A stretch of 64,000 nt of DNA from Fratercula arctica. Taxonomy: Eukaryota; Chordata; Aves; Charadriiformes; Alcidae. A program made the position numbers and the translations under genes. Of the stretch, positions 59,722 to 64,000 are shown piece by piece (positions within the stretch are counted from its first letter, which is position 1; each line of letters begins with the position of its first letter). The notes under the pieces are model-generated. The model did no database searches and was not told the DNA's origin. It saw only the letters and a program-made list of their open reading frames with translations. The stretch is from NCBI GenBank assembly GCA_947846985.1, contig CANTUZ010000025.1, positions 3,656,100 through 3,720,099 on the forward strand. Direction: 5' to 3'.

Positions 59722-62210
59722 TTTTTCTGGGCTGAACAGCCTCAACTCTCTCAGCATGTCTTCATAGGAGAGGTACTGGTACTCCAGCCCTCTGATCATC
59801 TTTGTGGCCCTCCTCTGGACTTCCTCCAACAGGTCCATGTCTGTCTTATGTTGGGGGCCCCAGAGCTGGACACAGTACTCCAGGTGGGGTCTCACCAGAG
59901 CAGAGCAGAGGGGCAGAATCACCTCCCTCAGCCACGCTTCTTTTGATGCAGCCTAGGATGTAGTTGGCTATCTGGACTATGAGCATGCATTGCTGGGTCA
60001 TGTTGAGCTTCTCATTCACCAACACCCCCAAGTCCTTCTCCTCCTCAGGGCTGCTCTCAAGCCATTCTCTACCCAGCCTGTATTTGTGCTTGGGATTGCC
60101 GTGACCCACGTGCAGGACCTTGCACTTGGCCTGGTTGAACCTCATGCAGTTCACATGGGCCCACCTCTCAAGGCTGTCCAGGTCCCTCTGGATGGCATCC
60201 CTTCCCTCCAGCATGTTGACTGCTCCACACAGCTTGGTGTCATCGGCAAACTTGCTGAGGATGCACTCAATCCCACTGTCCAGGTCACCGACAAAGATGT
60301 TAAACAACACTGGTCCCAGTACTGACCCCTGAGGAAAGCCACACATCACTGGTTTCCACTTGGACATTGAGCCATTGACCGCAACTCTTTGATTGCAGCC
60401 ATCCAGCCAATTCCTTATCTACCGAGTGGTCCACCCGTCAAATCCATGTCTCTCCAATTTAGACAAAAGGATGTCATGCAAGAAAGTGTCAAATGCTTTG
60501 CACAAGTCCAGGTCGATGATGTCAGTTGCTCTCCCCTTATCCACTGATGCTGTAATACTGTCATAGAAGGCCACCAAATTTGTCAGGCACAACCTGGTCT
60601 TCTACAATGTGCAATTCTTCATTCTCCCAGTCCCTGCCTTTGCCTTCTGTGACTTGGGCAGTGTGGTTAGAGTCATTGCCGGTGAGGACTGAGGCAATAA
60701 AGTCATTCAGTACCTCAGCCTTCTCCATATCCCAGGTGACCAGGTCTCCCGTTTCCTTCTGGAGAGGGCCTGCATTTTCCCTAGTCTTCCTTTGTCACCG
60801 ACATACCTATAGAAGCTTTTCTTGTTGCCTTTGATGTCTCTGGCCAGATTTAACTCTATCAGGGCTTTAGCTTTCCTAACCTGATCCCTGGCTGCTCGGA
60901 CAGTTTCTCTCTGTTCCTCCCAGGCTACCCGTCCTTGCTTCCACCCTCTGTAGGCTTCCTTTTTCTGTTTGAGTGTGTCCAGGAGCTCCTCATTCATCCA
61001 TGCAGGCCTCCTGGTGTTTTTGCCTGACTTCCTCTTTGTTGGGATGCATCACTCCTGAGCTTGGAGGAGGTGGTCCTTAAATATTAGCCAGCTTTCTTGA
61101 GCCCCTCTTCCCTCCAGGGCTTTATTCCATGGTACTATACCCAGCATATCCCTTGAGAGGCCAAAGTCTGCTCTCCTGAAGTCCATGGCAGTGAGCTTGC
61201 TGTGTGCCCTCCTCACTGCCCGAAGGATCTTGAACTCCACCATTTCATGATCACTGAAGCCAAGGCTAGCCTTGAGCTTCGCATTCCTCACCAGCCCCCT
61301 CCTCCTTGTTGGTGAGAACAAGGTCCAGCATAGCACCTCTCCTCGTTGGTTTCTCCATCACTTGGAGAAGGAAGTTATTGACGCATTCCAGGAACTTCCT
61401 GGATTGGTTATGCCCTACTGTGTTGCCCTTCCAACAGATATTGGTGTGGTTGAAGTCCCCCGTGAGGACCAGGACTTGTGAATGTGAGGCTGCTCCTATC
61501 TGTCTATAGAGGGTCTCATCTGCTTGGTCTCCCTAGTTGGGTGGCCTGTAGCAGACCCCCACTGTAACATCACCTATCCCTGCCCTCCCTTTAATCCTGA
61601 CCCATAAACTCTCTGTCAGCTCCTCATCCATCCCCAGGCAGAGCTCCATGCTCTCTAGCTGGTCATTGACACTGAGGATGACACCCCCTCCTCGTCTCCC
61701 CTGCCTTTCCTTCCTGAAGAGCCTGTATCCTTCCATTCCAACATTCCAGTCATAGAAGCCATCCCACCACATCACTGTGATGCCAATAAGATCATAGCCC
61801 TGCACGTGTGTGCACATCTAACTCCTCCTGTTTATTCCTCATGCTACATGTGTTTGCATAGAGGCCGCAGCGGATAATAGTCAGTGGACTGCTCAAGGCT
61901 TGGTAATCTCTCAGTGTCATCCCTGATACGAGCCCCTGGTAAGCAGCACACCCCTCTAGAGATCTGTTTCATGTGGGCACCAGTGATACCACCAGGAACA
62001 GTCTGAGGAATATCAAGGATTACAGATCCCTGGGAGCAGTGGTCAGGGTAGTTTTTTCATCCATCCTCCCTCCTTCCCCTTTTCTGACAAGTAGACCCCA
62101 TCAGGCCTTAGTAGACCAGGTTTCTCAAAGCAAGTCCCATGGTCTAAGTAGCCAAACCCCTGGCTGTGGCACCAGTCCTGTAGCCATTTGTTGATTTGCC
62201 AGATTCAACT
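59722..62210 (-). mobile_element. CR1 LINE, long copy with ORF1, endonuclease and RT parts
   Basis: On the minus strand, from right to left: ORF1 esterase end (QINKWLQDWCHSQGFGYLDHG, PGLLRPDGVYLSEKGKE), endonuclease (YDLIGITVMWWDGFYDWN, GYRLFRKERQGRRGGG, VTVGVCYRPPN, then GFSDHEMVEF), linker ([19 protein letters not shown]) and RT (SGF-like [24 protein letters not shown]). The RT middle is missing between about 60400 and 60700, and the 3' end is missing at 59722, where the plus-strand CR1 ends. Many frame breaks. This is the only copy here retaining recognisable ORF1. Confidence 0.88.
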
Positions 62211-62330
62211 GGCCCTTTCAACCCCCTTCCCTTTGACCGGGAGGACTGATGAAAAAACTATCTGTGCCCCAGAGTCCCTGACCACTGCTTGCTTTGAGAA
62301 ACCTGGTCTACTATGGCCTGATGGGTTGTT
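61965..62330. repeat. Scrambled CR1 ORF1 fragments forming an inverted repeat
   Basis: Plus-strand 61973-62075 encodes ORF1 esterase (VGTSDTTRNSLRNIK, VVFSSILPP). The minus strand at 62075-62205 encodes the next part of the same domain, and plus-strand 62280-62330 encodes CFEKPGLLWPDG again. As a result 62095-62134 and about 62289-62328 are inverted copies of about 38 bp with two or three mismatches. Confidence 0.75.
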
Positions 62331-62884
62331 GGTGAGAGTGTGTGGTTATTTTTTCTCCCTGATGTGCTCTGCAGTATGTCAGTGGTTGTCTAAATATGAC
62401 CCCTAGTGTTCAACTTGGATGGCAATAATTTAAGAAAATTAAAGCCCTTGCTAGACTTCCCTTAAGAAGAGGGCCGTCTTTTCTGGTTATCCCAATATCC
62501 TATCAAAAAAACCCCAACCCTAACCTAAATTATTCTTGTTTTTGGAGTACAAATTGTTGAAGATATGCTGTTTTCAAGGCATCAAATGTTTAAGAATCAC
62601 ATCCAGATTTTAGAGGTAATTGTTACAGACAGGGAATAATCTGCGTTGAAAAAAATTTATTGCAACGTTATCCCATCTGCAGAAAAAGAAAATATTAAGT
62701 AATGAAATTTATAATGGTAGAGCATCAGTAGAAGTTGTTATACACTACTATGCGTCACTTTACAAGGACAGTGATGACGACTCTATGGTACAATGGCTGA
62801 TACAAGAAATGGTGAGATAGGACTTTTTATATTTGTTTCATTCCAGATGCTGCCACTACTTTTCTGGTATGCTTGTCAATAGGC
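62331..62884. other. Spacer between CR1 copies
   Basis: About 550 bp, AT-rich, with no recognised gene or repeat. Confidence 0.6.
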
Positions 62885-64000
62885 CACTTCCTCCAAGCTC
62901 AGGATCGGTGCATCCCTAAGAGCAAGAAATCGGGCAAGGGACGCAGGAGAACTGCATGGTTGAGCAGGGAGCTTCTGAAAAAGCTCAAGTGGAAGAAGGA
63001 AGTTTATAATAAGTGGAAGAAGGGACTGACCACTTGGGAAGATTACAAGAATGCCGCCAGAGTACGCAGGGATGAAACGAGGAAAGCCAAGGCCTCCTTG
63101 GAATTAAACCTGGCAAGGGATGTCAAGGTCAACAGGAAGGGCTTCTTCAAGTATATTGGAAGCAAAAGGAAGACCAGAGAAGTTGTGGTCCCGCTGTTGA
63201 ATGAGACAGGAGCCATGGTGACGGAGGATGCGGAGGAGGTGGAGTTACTGAATGCCTTCTTTGCTTCAGTCTTTACCGCTTGGCCCAGCCCTCAGGAGCC
63301 CCAGACATTGGGTAAAGTAACAGGGAAAGAAGAAGACTTCCCCTTGGTTGAGGAGGATCAAGTGAGGGATCAATTAGGTCAATTAGATATCCACAAGTCC
63401 ATGGGTCCCGATGGGATGCACCCGAGAATGCTGAGGGAGCTGTCAGAAGTCATTGCTGGGCCGCTCTCCATCATCTTTGAAAGGTCCTGGAGAACAGGAG
63501 AGGTGCCTGAGGACTGGAGGAAAGCCAATGTCACTCCAGTCTTCAAAAAAGGCAAGAAGGAGGAGCCGGGGAACTACAGGCTGGTCAGCCTCACCTCCAT
63601 CCCTGGAAAGATGATGGAACAGCTCGTTCTGTGCCTCATCTCAAAGCATGGGGAGGAAAAGAAAGCTATCGGAAGTACTCAACATGGATTCACCAAGGGG
63701 AAATCATGTCTGACTGATCTGATAGCCTTCTACGATGGCACGACTGGATGGAGAGACGAGGGGAGGGCAGTGGATGTTGTCTACCTTGACTTCAGCAAGG
63801 CGTTCGACATGGTCTCCCACAGCATCCTCATAGGGAAGCTTAGGAAGTGTGGGTTAGATGAATGGACAGTGGGGTGGATAGAAAACTGGCTGAAAGACAG
63901 AGCTCAGAGGGTTGTGATTAGGGGCACAGAGTCTAGTTGGAGGTCAGTGACGAGTGGTGTTCCCCAGGGGTCAGTACTGGCTCCAGTCCTCTTCAATATA
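62885..64000 (+). mobile_element. CR1 LINE ORF2, open to the window edge
   Basis: One frame stays open from about 62885 to the last base (about 371 codons). It encodes the post-endonuclease linker (TAWLSRELLKKLKWKKE, ASLELNLARDVKVNRKGFF) and the N-terminal half of RT: GPDGMHPRMLRELSE, NYRLVSLTSIPGKMME (Leu where most copies have Pro), [25 protein letters not shown] and [16 protein letters not shown]. The 5' truncation is at about 62885. The FADD block and 3' end lie outside the window. No stop is seen, so this is the least damaged CR1 frame here. Confidence 0.92.

Overview
The window reads as a bird nuclear genome, most likely a neoavian species. It is AT-rich, has split genes with GT-AG introns, carries many CR1 LINE copies, and holds several generations of avian LTR retrotransposons nested in one another. 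No prokaryotic features are present.

Only one host gene is supported: ZNF366 (DC-SCRIPT), on the minus strand at 12671-24259. Four coding exons join in phase to give a 725-residue protein with eleven C2H2 zinc fingers and a CtBP-type PFDLS motif. Its mammalian ortholog is on human 5q13, which corresponds to the avian Z chromosome, so Z linkage is likely (inference). The ORF is intact, but finger 1 has Trp where its second zinc-binding Cys should be.

Left flank (1-12670): mostly unannotatable single-copy DNA with a diverged solo LTR (2699-3247), two long minus-strand CR1 copies (3440-5372 and 5797-6881), two adjacent solo LTRs (9970-10680 and 10748-11338) and a CR1 3' end (11440-11642). The large ZNF366 intron 3 holds two further CR1 3' ends.

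Middle (24260-49218): mainly single-copy DNA, with one striking insertion at 27581-32496. Solo LTR A is interrupted by solo LTR C (perfect 5-bp duplication TGGGG). LTR C is interrupted by ERV1, a 3.7-kb endogenous retrovirus that is structurally abnormal: its two LTRs point inward, each followed by its own tRNA-Lys primer binding site, and the left one runs directly into antisense pol. CR1 copies lie at 41365-42452 and 48143-48963; the latter is nearly identical to the copy at 3440.

Right part (49219-64000): almost all transposons. Solo LTR E is interrupted by LTR F, which is interrupted by LTR D. A plus-strand CR1 (51686-59718) is split by ERV2 (51946-57546), a more complete relative of ERV1 with gag-like, protease, RT, RNase H and integrase remnants on the minus strand and no env. 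A long minus-strand CR1 (59722-62210) follows, with a scrambled 5' part, and finally a CR1 whose ORF2 stays open to the window edge (62885-64000).

The most interesting material is the ERV family: a gag-like protein that starts with several membrane segments, a gag-pol UAG codon conserved in both copies, and the inverted provirus ERV1, whose junction falls exactly at the 18th base of the primer binding site.
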